DNA of 64,000 bases from Cellvibrio sp. PSBB023 (GTDB lineage Bacteria; Pseudomonadota; Gammaproteobacteria; Pseudomonadales; Cellvibrionaceae), in assembly GCF_002007605.1 (NCBI RefSeq), contig NZ_CP019799.1:2438501-2502500 (forward strand), in the 5' to 3' direction. This document shows, one piece after another, positions 27,565-35,576 of the stretch; the first letter of the stretch is position 1, and each line of letters opens with the position of its first letter. Made by a program: the position numbers and the translations under genes. The notes beneath the pieces are model-generated. The model saw only the letters and a program-made list of their open reading frames with translations. It did no database searches and was not told the origin of the DNA.

Positions 27565-28719
27565 TTAATGTTTATTACACAAACTCTTGAAGGTTTTGGG
27601 CGTACAGCCATATTCCTCCTTAAACAACTTATTAAAGTAGGACACATTTTTGTAACCCACGGAGTAGGCAATTTCCGCCACATTGGCCTCCTCCTTTTCT
27701 GCCAACAACCGCGCCGCTTCCGTCAGGCGCAGCTTGTTTAAATAGCCGGTAAAGGTGAACCCCAATTCGGCCTTGAGGATATCGTTAATCTTGGTCCGGC
27801 TTACGCCAATCCGGGTCACCATCGTATCCAGGTTCAAGTCGGCATTGGCATATTCGGTTGCCATAAAACGCAAAATTGCATCGGTATCCTTATCCCGTTG
27901 CGGCTCCACAGACAACTGCTGGTAAGCCACCAGCGGGCGATCTTTTTGTAAGCGGCTGCGCAATTCGCCAATCAGGGCGCGAGTATGCTGGCGAAAAAAC
28001 CACACGCCATAGCCGCCCCACGCAATCGCCAAAAAGACACCAAACAAATAGAGGTAACGCCAATCCTGTCCATGCAAGGTAATTTCATTGAGCTGGATGC
28101 GCGTACTCATCTCCACCGGGCTTTGCGCGCTGCTGCCAAACAACAGCTTGGGCACCTGATTGAGCCGGTACTCCTTCATGGATAACTTGAGGTGAAACCG
28201 CTCCAACCACCACTGCGCCGTCTCCAACCGGGTTAAATCCAACTCGGTGTGGCTCCAGTTTTCATCGCACGAGAAAAATGCCGACGGCGAGCGATAGCTC
28301 AAGTGATCGTTAGGATCGGTGATTTTTTCATCCACTGTCTGCAAACTAAAGCTGAGCACATTGGCAGGCACACATTTGGCGCTAAAGGAAATCGTCTGAA
28401 AGGAAGATAAATCAACCATGGTTGGCTTACCGGCCGTATCGGTAAACACCAGCGACGCCGATGCAAACGGATGCTCAGCCTGAGTGGACACCATCATCTC
28501 CACATCAAGGCTGTAATTGGCATCGTGTATTGTTACCGATGAACGCCCGCCCCAGTAGAGATCATCCCCCGGCTCAGCCACCCAGGGCAGCTCACTCTGT
28601 GGTGCCGGCAAGAGTGGCAAATGCAGGAAAGTACGCTGCACACACACATAACCGACCAGCGCGCTGACAACCAGCAAACACGCCAAACCCAGCAGTGCTT
28701 TTTTATAGAATTCCAGCAT
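27565..28719 (-). CDS. Transmembrane AraC-family regulator with periplasmic sensor domain
   Basis: 384 residues: helix 1 (about 9-27), a ~200-residue periplasmic beta-rich domain (VTIHDANYSLDVEMMVS onward, resembling a galactose-binding/jellyroll fold), helix 2 (YLYLFGVFLAIAWGGYGVWF, about 226-246), then a cytoplasmic AraC double HTH (IGVSRTKINDILKAELGF and VAEIAYSVGYKNVSYFNKLF). The layout suggests direct sensing of a periplasmic sugar and membrane-tethered activation of the GH5 gene. It is a different architecture from the multi-helix AraC protein at 5862-7022. Confidence 0.85.
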   Translation of the reverse strand: MLEFYKKALLGLACLLVVSALVGYVCVQRTFLHLPLLPAPQSELPWVAEPGDDLYWGGRSSVTIHDANYSLDVEMMVSTQAEHPFASASLVFTDTAGKPTMVDLSSFQTISFSAKCVPANVLSFSLQTVDEKITDPNDHLSYRSPSAFFSCDENWSHTELDLTRLETAQWWLERFHLKLSMKEYRLNQVPKLLFGSSAQSPVEMSTRIQLNEITLHGQDWRYLYLFGVFLAIAWGGYGVWFFRQHTRALIGELRSRLQKDRPLVAYQQLSVEPQRDKDTDAILRFMATEYANADLNLDTMVTRIGVSRTKINDILKAELGFTFTGYLNKLRLTEAARLLAEKEEANVAEIAYSVGYKNVSYFNKLFKEEYGCTPKTFKSLCNKH

Positions 28720-28945
28720 GGTAAGGGAATCACCGGCAAGTAAATGGGGGGCGACAATTTATTATTGAAAGAAGCCCAACGCAAGAAGACAACTGCCAGC
28801 ATAAGATTACTGCCCACCGCACAATAGCACCAGTGAAATCCGGTATTAATGATGCGCACCGGCAAAGGCCGCTTGAAAGCACAGACCCGCACCGCCAGAA
28901 TAGCCCCAACACGCCATACCACAAGCCTTTAGCGAAGAGCGCACC

Positions 28946-29440
28946 ATGAACAGCGAGATACTCAGTACATTATTAGCCCAGGAAGATGAACTGCAACTGC
29001 ACTACTTCAATAACCAAACCGCGTGGGAATTGGGCAGCCTCATCAAAACCGCCGCCGATCAAAACGCCGCGCCCATCGCCATCGAAATTTACGCATTTGA
29101 GCATGTGCTGTTCAGCTACTTTATGCCCGGCACCAACAAAGACAATCACGACTGGATAAAACGCAAACGCCAATCAGTGATGCGCTTCAGCCACAGCTCC
29201 TACTACACAGGCCAATACAACGCCGCTAAAAATCGCAACTTTGAAACCATTCCCTATTTGGACCCCAAAGAATACTGCGCCCACGGCGGCTCATTTCCGA
29301 TTCGCTTAAAAAACAGCGGACTGGTCGGCGCAGTGACCGTATCAGGCCTGGCGCAGGAAGTGGATCATCAAATGGTGATCGATGCATTGCGGATAATTGT
29401 GGCGAAGCAAGCGAGGGAAGCGAGGGAAGCGACCAAATAA
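28946..29440 (+). CDS. UPF0303 / heme-degrading-domain (HbpS-like) family protein
   Basis: 164 residues, cytosolic, no signal. The family pattern is clear: ELGSLIKTAADQNAAPIAIE, DWIKRKRQSVMRFSHSSYY and AHGGSFPIRLKNSGLVGAVTVSGL. The fold is that of HbpS/GlcG; function in the UPF0303 branch is not established. The extreme C-terminus repeats Ala-Arg-Glu through a 9-bp tandem duplication. It is the last host-like gene before the AT-rich island and is divergent from the AraC-type gene. Confidence 0.8.
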   Translation: MNSEILSTLLAQEDELQLHYFNNQTAWELGSLIKTAADQNAAPIAIEIYAFEHVLFSYFMPGTNKDNHDWIKRKRQSVMRFSHSSYYTGQYNAAKNRNFETIPYLDPKEYCAHGGSFPIRLKNSGLVGAVTVSGLAQEVDHQMVIDALRIIVAKQAREAREATK

Positions 29441-29903
29441 CTCAGGGATATTCAACTATAGAAAATCCCTAGGTAGAGCTAAATTTACATACCTTACTAC
29501 TTTGAATAACTCATGAGAAACACCTCTTGCTTAAATAAGTCGAGCCGCAGTCGTAGGTGAGGGAAATCCGAATCAAATTTAGTTCGATTCGAAGGAAAGA
29601 TTTATGCGTTTAAGTGCGCCTAAGTAATAATTAAACACTTAAACAGATTTATTTAAAACACATTGAATGGTGTGGGCCAATTAGTTACTAGCAAGTTTTG
29701 AAAATCAAACCGATCGGTTAACTAAATTGTAATTCTTTGCTTGGTCTTAAATAAACTGGATAAGCATCTATTGGCAATAAAAACACGAACATAATAGGTC
29801 TATAGTTTCGCATGCTTGCATTACCCCATCCAGAATTTCTCTGGATGGGGTAAATATGAGCAAAAGAAAAACTACTTAAACTTTTCCTACGCTCAGTCAA
29901 TCA
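29441..29903. other. AT-rich gene-free stretch at the left edge of the island
   Basis: 463 bp with no supportable gene. Contains an inverted repeat GTTTAAGTG (29608-29616) / CACTTAAAC (29636-29644) and the longer perfect hairpin at 29821-29853. Base composition changes here from host-like to AT-rich, so the island's left boundary is probably within it. No integrase, transposase or tRNA is visible. Confidence 0.5.
29821..29853. other. 14-bp perfect inverted repeat downstream of the precursor gene
   Basis: TTACCCCATCCAGA (29821-29834), loop ATTTC, then the exact complement (29840-29853). It lies ~50 bp after the precursor stop on the minus strand. No T-run follows on either strand, so it is more likely an mRNA-stabilising or regulatory hairpin, or a mobile-element remnant, than a classic terminator. 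Confidence 0.6.
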
Positions 29904-30023
29904 TCAAGCGCAGGCGCAAAACGTACCCTGCGGGGTGGTGTAAGTGTTGCAATCTTTGCCACAACCTGCGCCCCCTGCTGTTGATAACAATTTTGCAATT
30001 TCTGCTGTTGTAAGTTCACGCAT
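29904..30023 (-). CDS. Double-glycine-leader bacteriocin/microcin precursor peptide, four Cys
   Basis: A 39-codon gene, too short for ordinary ORF calling. ATG at 30023 follows a strong AAGGAG site (9-bp spacing). Residues 1-18, MRELTTAEIAKLLSTAGG, form a class II microcin-type leader (compare the MRxLT/MREIT starts of colicin V and microcin H47 precursors) ending in Gly-Gly for C39-peptidase cleavage. The 21-residue core starts AGCGKD and has Cys at 21, 25, 36 and 38, plus Thr/Tyr/Gln in the middle (NTYTTPQGTF). It has no C-terminal Ser tail. It sits 113 bp downstream of the exporter gene on the same strand. Likely modified by the divergent operon and exported by the adjoining ABC transporter; activity is inferred. 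Confidence 0.75.
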   Translation of the reverse strand: MRELTTAEIAKLLSTAGGAGCGKDCNTYTTPQGTFCACA

Positions 30024-30090
30024 ATTAAATCTCCTTAGTATTAAAGTAAGTTTTCGCATTCCCGCGAAGCCGATTCCGGCTCACCATACA

Positions 30091-30135
30091 TGGTTCATCC
30101 ACAAATGGTTCATCCACAAATGGTTCATCCATAAA
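30091..30135. repeat. Three tandem 15-bp repeats between exporter and precursor
   Basis: TGGTTCATCCACAAA at 30091, 30106 and 30121 (the third with a single C-to-T change). They fill most of the space between the exporter stop (30137) and the precursor's leader region, outside the exporter frame. Confidence 0.85.
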
Positions 30136-30136
30136 T

Positions 30137-32221
30137 TCATGATAAATATATAACTCTATCTGCGAAACGAAGAGTCTCTTTTCGATGCGCGATAACGACT
30201 CTAGTGATATCAAGTTGTTTGATGTTAGTGTTTATCTTTTCTTCATTTGCAAGATCTAAATGACTGCTAGCTTCATCTAAAAAAAGAATTTTGGGGTCTT
30301 TAAATAAAGCTCTAGCAAGTAATACCCTTTGTTTCTGACCACCTGATAACGATGATGAACCACCTCCAATTTGGGTATAGTATCCCATTGGTAGAGCATC
30401 AATTTCATCGTCTATGCATGCGAGCTTTGCGCAGTATTTTATCTTCATTAAATCAGGCGATGCTTCGAAAAATGCGATATTTTCAAGGATCGAACCGGAA
30501 AGTAAGCTATCCTCCTGAAACACTGTCGAAATATACCTTCTGTAATTATTGTTAACGCTCAATGGCTTTTCATCAATCGTAATTTCACCTTCAACAGGAT
30601 TTTTTAGACCTGTTAAACACTTAAGTAGTGTAGTCTTTCCTACCCCAGATGGCCCGGTAATTGCCAAAAACTCTCCTGGCTCAACTGTGAAGTTTAAATT
30701 TCTAAAAACCCATGAATTAGATGTGCCGTAGCGAAATCCAAGATTTACAATATTTATTTTCCCGGCAAAAGAGTCATTGTGAACTTCTGGCGACAATTGC
30801 ATAGACTCATGTATCTCTTGCTTTCCATAAATTACATCTGAAAGCCTATCAATATGAACTCCTATTAACTTCATCTCAGTAAACTGCCGCATGAATTTCT
30901 CAAAGGAATCTATAAATCGAAGCTTATAAGCAATGAACGCAAGAAGTAACCCAAGAGAAATTTCTCCTTCAATTGTAAGTTTGGTTCCAATATAAAGAAC
31001 GACAACGTTTTCGATACCGAAGATAATTAACTTAAGTGTTGACAGGCTGTTTCGCAATGCATTCAGCTGTAGATCTTTGTTGATGAGATTAACAAGCTTA
31101 TTCTGCCACATGAACGATCTTTGCTTCTCTTTTTGATAGATCTTTATTGATGGCACCGATCCAACAGATTCAATTAAATGCTGATTACAACGCGCTTCAG
31201 CTTTGAGCTTATCTACATTTAGCCTTTTATTTTTATTAAAATTCAAATAATTATACAAGCAATATATAGAAGTAAAAATTAAAACAATTAAAGTAAGCTT
31301 TGGATTAATCAATATCATAGCAATTATAGTAATAAATACCATAATTGAATCCACAAGCGAACTAATAAAACTATCAGTCACTGTATTTCTTATTTGTTCC
31401 GCTGAATGAAATTTAGAGAGTATGTCCCCTGCGTGCCTTTTTTCAAAAAAATCAACAGGTAATTTTATTAATAAATCGAAAATCTTGGTTGTTAGCTGAA
31501 ATCCAAACCTAGCGGATAGAAATGTAATAATCTCGGATCGCAAGTGCTCACTTGCCGCGTGAAAAAAAACAATAAAGACAAATGCCAGAAGCAAATAATC
31601 CAGAATCTGAATGTTTCCTTTTATAACAATATCATCGGTGATTGATTGCAAGAAAAAAGGAGTTAATAGCAGGCAAGCCTGTATAAAAAATGATATTAAA
31701 ACTACTTGTAAAGCATTCAAATTGAAACCGGCAAGATGCTTCTTTAGAGCCCAAATGTTAGGTCTCTTTGATTGACCTGAATTTTGCTCAAAATCAATAT
31801 TAGGGGAAAACTCAATCGCTATACCAGTAAATTTTTCATTTAAAACTTTAGCGCTATAAAATTCTTTTCCCGTAGCTGGATCAAAAATTACAGCCCCTTT
31901 TTTCTTCATTTCTTTTAGAACTACAAAATGATCCATCCCCCAATGCAGAATACACGGTGCACGCAACTTGTTTAGGTCGACAAGATCCAGAGACAAAACT
32001 CTAGGAGTTAGAGATAACTTCTCTGCGAGTTCAGTAAGCGATTTTATACTGATGCCTTGCGATGAACCAGGGAAGCGCTCTCTAACCTCAAACAATTCCA
32101 AATTTGCACCATAATAATTTGCAATCATCACCACACAAGCAAGACCGCATTCCATTGGCTCTTGCTGTAGAACAAGCTCCAAAGAAGGCCTATTCAGTTC
32201 AAAAAAACTCTTATAAAACAT
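30137..32221 (-). CDS. Peptidase-containing ABC exporter (C39 bacteriocin transporter)
   Basis: 694 residues. The N-terminal ~135 residues are a C39 peptidase: catalytic Cys25 in EPMECGLACVVM, His in LHWGMDHFVVL, Asp in IFDPATG. A six-helix ABC transmembrane domain (about 165-440) is followed by an ATPase with Walker A GPSGVGKTT, signature LSGGQKQR and Walker B ILFLDEASSHLD. Such exporters cut double-glycine leaders and pump the peptide out. Its partner adaptor is the short HlyD-like gene 49 bp upstream, and its substrate is most likely the 39-residue precursor downstream. Codon use is AT-rich compared with flanking host genes, indicating transfer. Confidence 0.93.
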   Translation of the reverse strand: MFYKSFFELNRPSLELVLQQEPMECGLACVVMIANYYGANLELFEVRERFPGSSQGISIKSLTELAEKLSLTPRVLSLDLVDLNKLRAPCILHWGMDHFVVLKEMKKKGAVIFDPATGKEFYSAKVLNEKFTGIAIEFSPNIDFEQNSGQSKRPNIWALKKHLAGFNLNALQVVLISFFIQACLLLTPFFLQSITDDIVIKGNIQILDYLLLAFVFIVFFHAASEHLRSEIITFLSARFGFQLTTKIFDLLIKLPVDFFEKRHAGDILSKFHSAEQIRNTVTDSFISSLVDSIMVFITIIAMILINPKLTLIVLIFTSIYCLYNYLNFNKNKRLNVDKLKAEARCNQHLIESVGSVPSIKIYQKEKQRSFMWQNKLVNLINKDLQLNALRNSLSTLKLIIFGIENVVVLYIGTKLTIEGEISLGLLLAFIAYKLRFIDSFEKFMRQFTEMKLIGVHIDRLSDVIYGKQEIHESMQLSPEVHNDSFAGKINIVNLGFRYGTSNSWVFRNLNFTVEPGEFLAITGPSGVGKTTLLKCLTGLKNPVEGEITIDEKPLSVNNNYRRYISTVFQEDSLLSGSILENIAFFEASPDLMKIKYCAKLACIDDEIDALPMGYYTQIGGGSSSLSGGQKQRVLLARALFKDPKILFLDEASSHLDLANEEKINTNIKQLDITRVVIAHRKETLRFADRVIYLS

Positions 32222-32270
32222 ATTTCATACACTTTTTATTTACTATGAAAGCGTGAAGGTTTCAGGCCGC

Positions 32271-32813
32271 TTAGATTGATGTGATTCCTAGCTTCATATT
32301 ATTGCGAAGGCGAATTACCTTCCCGTTTTTCATTGGCATTGTTTTGACGCGTGCTTTTAATAAGTAAAATGGCCCGGGATAATTATCCAAAGATAAAAAC
32401 TTTGGATCGATTTCATCAGCAAAAATAATCTCGTTATAAATTTCGAAATCACTAAGGATAACGAAATAATTTGTGCGGTTTTCATTAGTAAAAATTTCTG
32501 CATTTATTGAAATATTTTTTTTAATCGCTTCAACCTGATCATCTTTTAAATAGAAAACCCCGTAGAACTGATTTTGAAATCCTGAGGGCAATGCATCATT
32601 AAGTGAATTCGAATGGACGTAACCGTAAACAATAGGTTTTTTTTGCAGGTATAGAGATCGGTTCGAATAAAAGAAAAGCCCGATAATAAAGAAAATGGAA
32701 AGTAAATAGACAGACCAAGTGTGACTATATGCAGGACTCAAGTGAAAGACTGTAGAGTCATATTTTGTGGCGCTTAAAACCGCTTCCTTCCTGAATAATT
32801 CTTGCGAGTCCAT
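32271..32813 (-). CDS. Shortened HlyD-like adaptor without hairpin or lipoyl domains
   Basis: 180 residues versus ~400 for normal HlyD/CvaA-type adaptors. The N-terminus (LFRKEAV near residues 6-12, then one transmembrane helix about 33-50, VYGYV strand) and the C-terminal barrel part (FYLKDDQVEAIKKNISINAEI to RLRNNMKLGI) are recognisable, but the lipoyl halves and the coiled-coil hairpin that should contact TolC are missing between them. The frame is intact and the gene is first in the exporter operon. It may be a genuine mini-adaptor or an internal-deletion product that still folds. Confidence 0.65.
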   Translation of the reverse strand: MDSQELFRKEAVLSATKYDSTVFHLSPAYSHTWSVYLLSIFFIIGLFFYSNRSLYLQKKPIVYGYVHSNSLNDALPSGFQNQFYGVFYLKDDQVEAIKKNISINAEIFTNENRTNYFVILSDFEIYNEIIFADEIDPKFLSLDNYPGPFYLLKARVKTMPMKNGKVIRLRNNMKLGITSI

Positions 32814-32905
32814 AAATAAATCCGTTATATTGATAATGACAATTTCTCCAGCTCGTCAAGCTTAATGCAAGATGCATGGGGCAGCAATAAAAAAAAGGAT
32901 CAATA
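32814..32905. promoter_or_regulatory. Divergent promoter region of the island's two operons
   Basis: 92 bp separate the exporter operon (minus) and the modification operon (plus), so both promoters must be here or just inside the genes. TTGATAATGACAATTTC (32830-32846) contains one exact and one 5/6 match to the GATAAT hexamer of Fur boxes; a weak candidate for iron control. The plus-strand gene has AAGGAT as its ribosome-binding site. Confidence 0.35.
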
Positions 32906-33865
32906 ATGGATTTATATGTAATAGCTAAGTTTGGCTTCTGGAGTTCGCTAAGTTTGATCTCAACTCTTTTATGTTTTTCCGGAATATCAAAAGTTAGCCC
33001 TATTTTTTCAGATATAAAAAAAACAAAAAATTATAGTGATAATGAAAAATTCAAAGATCGAATTATCAATTTTACTAAGACCCCGAAATTCGGTATAGCG
33101 TTATTATTCTTTGGGCTTGGTGTTTTATTTATTGAAGGAACACCATTTAATTTGTTGATCGTAGCATTAGCAATATTTACTTTGATTGGAATAAAGATAA
33201 GCTCTTCATCTGATGAAAATTGTGAATGTTTTGGGAGCTGGGCTGGCAAAAGAGCAACACTCGCCGCACAGGTAACGCTCTTTCTGGCATGTATTTCTGT
33301 GCTTACATTAGGAGCCCCATTAGCAGCCGCACCCTCCTCATTTCCATTTATTGTGCATTTGGGATTATTCATATCTTCGATAACTATTTGTTTTATTATC
33401 TTCACTCCGAGCATGATTAAGCATTTTAGGAAATCCAAAAATACAAACGATCCAGATCACATGCATGTACCAAACATTGCACAAGATCAATTCCTTGGAT
33501 TCGATAATGAAGCCTCTCGCGATTTGGCATGGGCACTAAAGATTGGAAAGCCCATTTTTTTGATTTTCAGCAAATCAACATGCCCAGCCTGCGAAAGTTT
33601 TCTTGATAGCTTCAATCAAACAATTGAAGATAATTCACATCATTTTACGTTCATACTTATTTCTGATAAAACCCACGTATATAAAAGATTTTATGATCTT
33701 AAAGTTTTGCAGGATGCAGACCATTTATTTTTAAAATCTATATCAAATGAATTTTTTCCATCAGCCTTATGTATAAATAATAATTCTGGCTTACCCCTAA
33801 CCCCAGTATGCCAAGGCGTGGATAGGATCAACCTGTTATTTAGGCTTGCTCTAGGGGCCATCTAG
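32906..33865 (+). CDS. MauE/DoxX-like membrane domain fused to thioredoxin-like domain
   Basis: 319 residues. The first ~180 are four hydrophobic helices with a loop ENCECFGSW, the Cys pattern of MauE-type redox membrane proteins. The C-terminal half is thioredoxin-like with PIFLIFSKSTCPACESF (CxxC active site). MauE and DsbB/VKOR-like proteins pass electrons to or from thioredoxin-like partners during disulfide formation; here both are in one chain. It starts the modification operon, and the precursor has four Cys, so disulfide formation or reshuffling in the core peptide is the likely job, similar to the thiol proteins of glycocin loci. Confidence 0.75.
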   Translation: MDLYVIAKFGFWSSLSLISTLLCFSGISKVSPIFSDIKKTKNYSDNEKFKDRIINFTKTPKFGIALLFFGLGVLFIEGTPFNLLIVALAIFTLIGIKISSSSDENCECFGSWAGKRATLAAQVTLFLACISVLTLGAPLAAAPSSFPFIVHLGLFISSITICFIIFTPSMIKHFRKSKNTNDPDHMHVPNIAQDQFLGFDNEASRDLAWALKIGKPIFLIFSKSTCPACESFLDSFNQTIEDNSHHFTFILISDKTHVYKRFYDLKVLQDADHLFLKSISNEFFPSALCINNNSGLPLTPVCQGVDRINLLFRLALGAI

Positions 33866-33911
33866 TGCACATAGATGTAAGAATTGACTCTGCAAATACA
33901 CAGGAACACCT

Positions 33912-35576
33912 ATGCTGCCAAAAGATTTTTCGCATATGCTTTTGCCATTCAAGGCAAATTCTGTATCTGATTTAGATGTTTTGTGGATATCTCACGATGA
34001 TAGATCCGCAAAGCGGTTTGAATGCGATCATTTTAAGAGCTTATGCGGAGTTACTGCCAATATTTCAGTACCAGTTAGAAGCGATGGCGGCATTATCGAG
34101 TATGTTGCTGAGCGTTACGGCGGTGATGGCGCTGCAGGAAATGGCGGTGGGGCACGATGTGGAAATCACCCAGCTGGATTTCAATTAAAGGGGATAGGGG
34201 TCAATCCTCTATTAGGTCAATCTGCGAAAGGTAGATATACAACTGGTACATTAGACTTATTAGATGGATCAATCGAGTGCTTGTACTCGAACGTTTTAAA
34301 CGAACTTTTGCCCATCGGAACTATTCGTTGTCGAGCGCTCTTGCGCCTGAATGGAGTATCTTCTAGCAGTTCATTGGAGGGGCGATCAGAGGTGCTCCCT
34401 GCAGTGATACTTATTCGCGATCTCGCCATGCGACCAGCTCACTTTCTTAGAGCCAGAGGATATCATCCGTTAGCGGATTTTGAAGCAGAAATTACGCCTG
34501 ATATTGAAAGGGTTTGTTCGGTAATGCAAGAGTTAAATCAACGTTTGGGCGGGCAAGTTGAGTTTATCCATTATCTGTATAAATTTTTGCATGCATCCTC
34601 AAAACAATTCTCATTTGCCAAAATAAATGGAATTTGTCATGGCGCTATTTCTCCATCCAATCTTTCTATGGACGGACGTTGGCTAGACCTTACATGTGCC
34701 TCATTTCTGCCTGGTGGAAAAAATTATTCGGTTAACCCTTCAACAGGATTCGTACCATTCTTCAATGAAAAAAATCAAGTTAAGCTGTATTCAGGAGAAC
34801 TGATTCATTTATTTAATAAATATAATGATTGCTCAATACATCATAGCATCCTAAACCAGTCCTATCAGGACCATTTTGATGCATATTCAAAACACTATTT
34901 TTGGAAAGAATTTTTATTATCAAGCGAAGATATTAATGCTATTTGTGAATCACATGAAGGTGAAGAGATATTTAGACAAGCGCTATTAGAAATTGAAAAG
35001 GATAAAAAAGTAATTTTTTCCAGTCCAGAAATCATGGGAAGAAATGATGTGTATCTTCAATTCCTGAGATCAATTCTAGGGCTTGATCCGTGGCCTGCAA
35101 ATAAGCTTTCAAATCTAGTTAATATTATCTTCGGTAAAATATTCAATAACAATCCTGAAATTATAAAAAGGTTCAAAATAATTTCATATCTTAGAATACT
35201 AAGTAAGCGAGTTGTTTTCTCATACTTTTACAGACAAAACCAAATAAAAATAATTTCATCCATCATTGATACTGATATAGAACGTATAGGCAGTCATATT
35301 GATTACTGTGGCAAGCTTGTGAAATTTAGCGGTTTCGCAGATAAAAACTCTAGCGTTATATTACAAAATGAGTTTTTTACAATAACGTTACGTGAAGATT
35401 TACGCTCAATTGAGCTTAGTTGTGACAATCAAACTCATCAAATTCAATCCGAATTTAATGTGCCCGACTTTCACTCTGATTGCATCAGGTTTAACCCTTT
35501 CGGCCTTTCCAAGCTCATCTTGGAGCACATAAATAAATTTGTTACGAGAGGGAATTTTTATGATGTCATTAGCTGA
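33912..35576 (+). CDS. SelO-fold maturation protein, MchC/MceJ-like
   Basis: 554 residues, no signal or helices. Residues ~55-150 have GGDGAAGNGGGARCG, FQLKGIGVNPLLG and IGTIRCRALLRL, which parallel the order in SelO/YdiU pseudokinases (glycine-rich loop, QLKGSG.TPYSR, and the IPTTRAL segment) and in MchC/MceJ of siderophore-microcin clusters. SelO transfers AMP to proteins; MceJ with MceI attaches a glycosylated catecholate to the microcin C-terminus. The next gene overlaps and is a HlyC/MceI-like acyltransferase, the same pairing as MceJ-MceI. The family assignment is from remembered motifs, not from a search; SelO-likeness is firmer than the MchC name. Confidence 0.6.
   Translation: MLPKDFSHMLLPFKANSVSDLDVLWISHDDRSAKRFECDHFKSLCGVTANISVPVRSDGGIIEYVAERYGGDGAAGNGGGARCGNHPAGFQLKGIGVNPLLGQSAKGRYTTGTLDLLDGSIECLYSNVLNELLPIGTIRCRALLRLNGVSSSSSLEGRSEVLPAVILIRDLAMRPAHFLRARGYHPLADFEAEITPDIERVCSVMQELNQRLGGQVEFIHYLYKFLHASSKQFSFAKINGICHGAISPSNLSMDGRWLDLTCASFLPGGKNYSVNPSTGFVPFFNEKNQVKLYSGELIHLFNKYNDCSIHHSILNQSYQDHFDAYSKHYFWKEFLLSSEDINAICESHEGEEIFRQALLEIEKDKKVIFSSPEIMGRNDVYLQFLRSILGLDPWPANKLSNLVNIIFGKIFNNNPEIIKRFKIISYLRILSKRVVFSYFYRQNQIKIISSIIDTDIERIGSHIDYCGKLVKFSGFADKNSSVILQNEFFTITLREDLRSIELSCDNQTHQIQSEFNVPDFHSDCIRFNPFGLSKLILEHINKFVTRGNFYDVIS

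Noticed and set aside
29400..29440. 9-bp tandem repeat in the UPF0303 gene as a functional element
   Set aside because: Only adds Ala-Arg-Glu residues at the extreme C-terminus; ordinary slippage.
30091..30135. CRISPR-like array
   Set aside because: The 15-bp repeats are directly adjacent with no spacers; a simple tandem repeat.
30025..30213. Frame encoding MDEPF/VDEPF repeats on the minus strand
   Set aside because: It overlaps the exporter's 3' end in another frame and is produced by the 15-bp tandem repeats; no start site is convincing.
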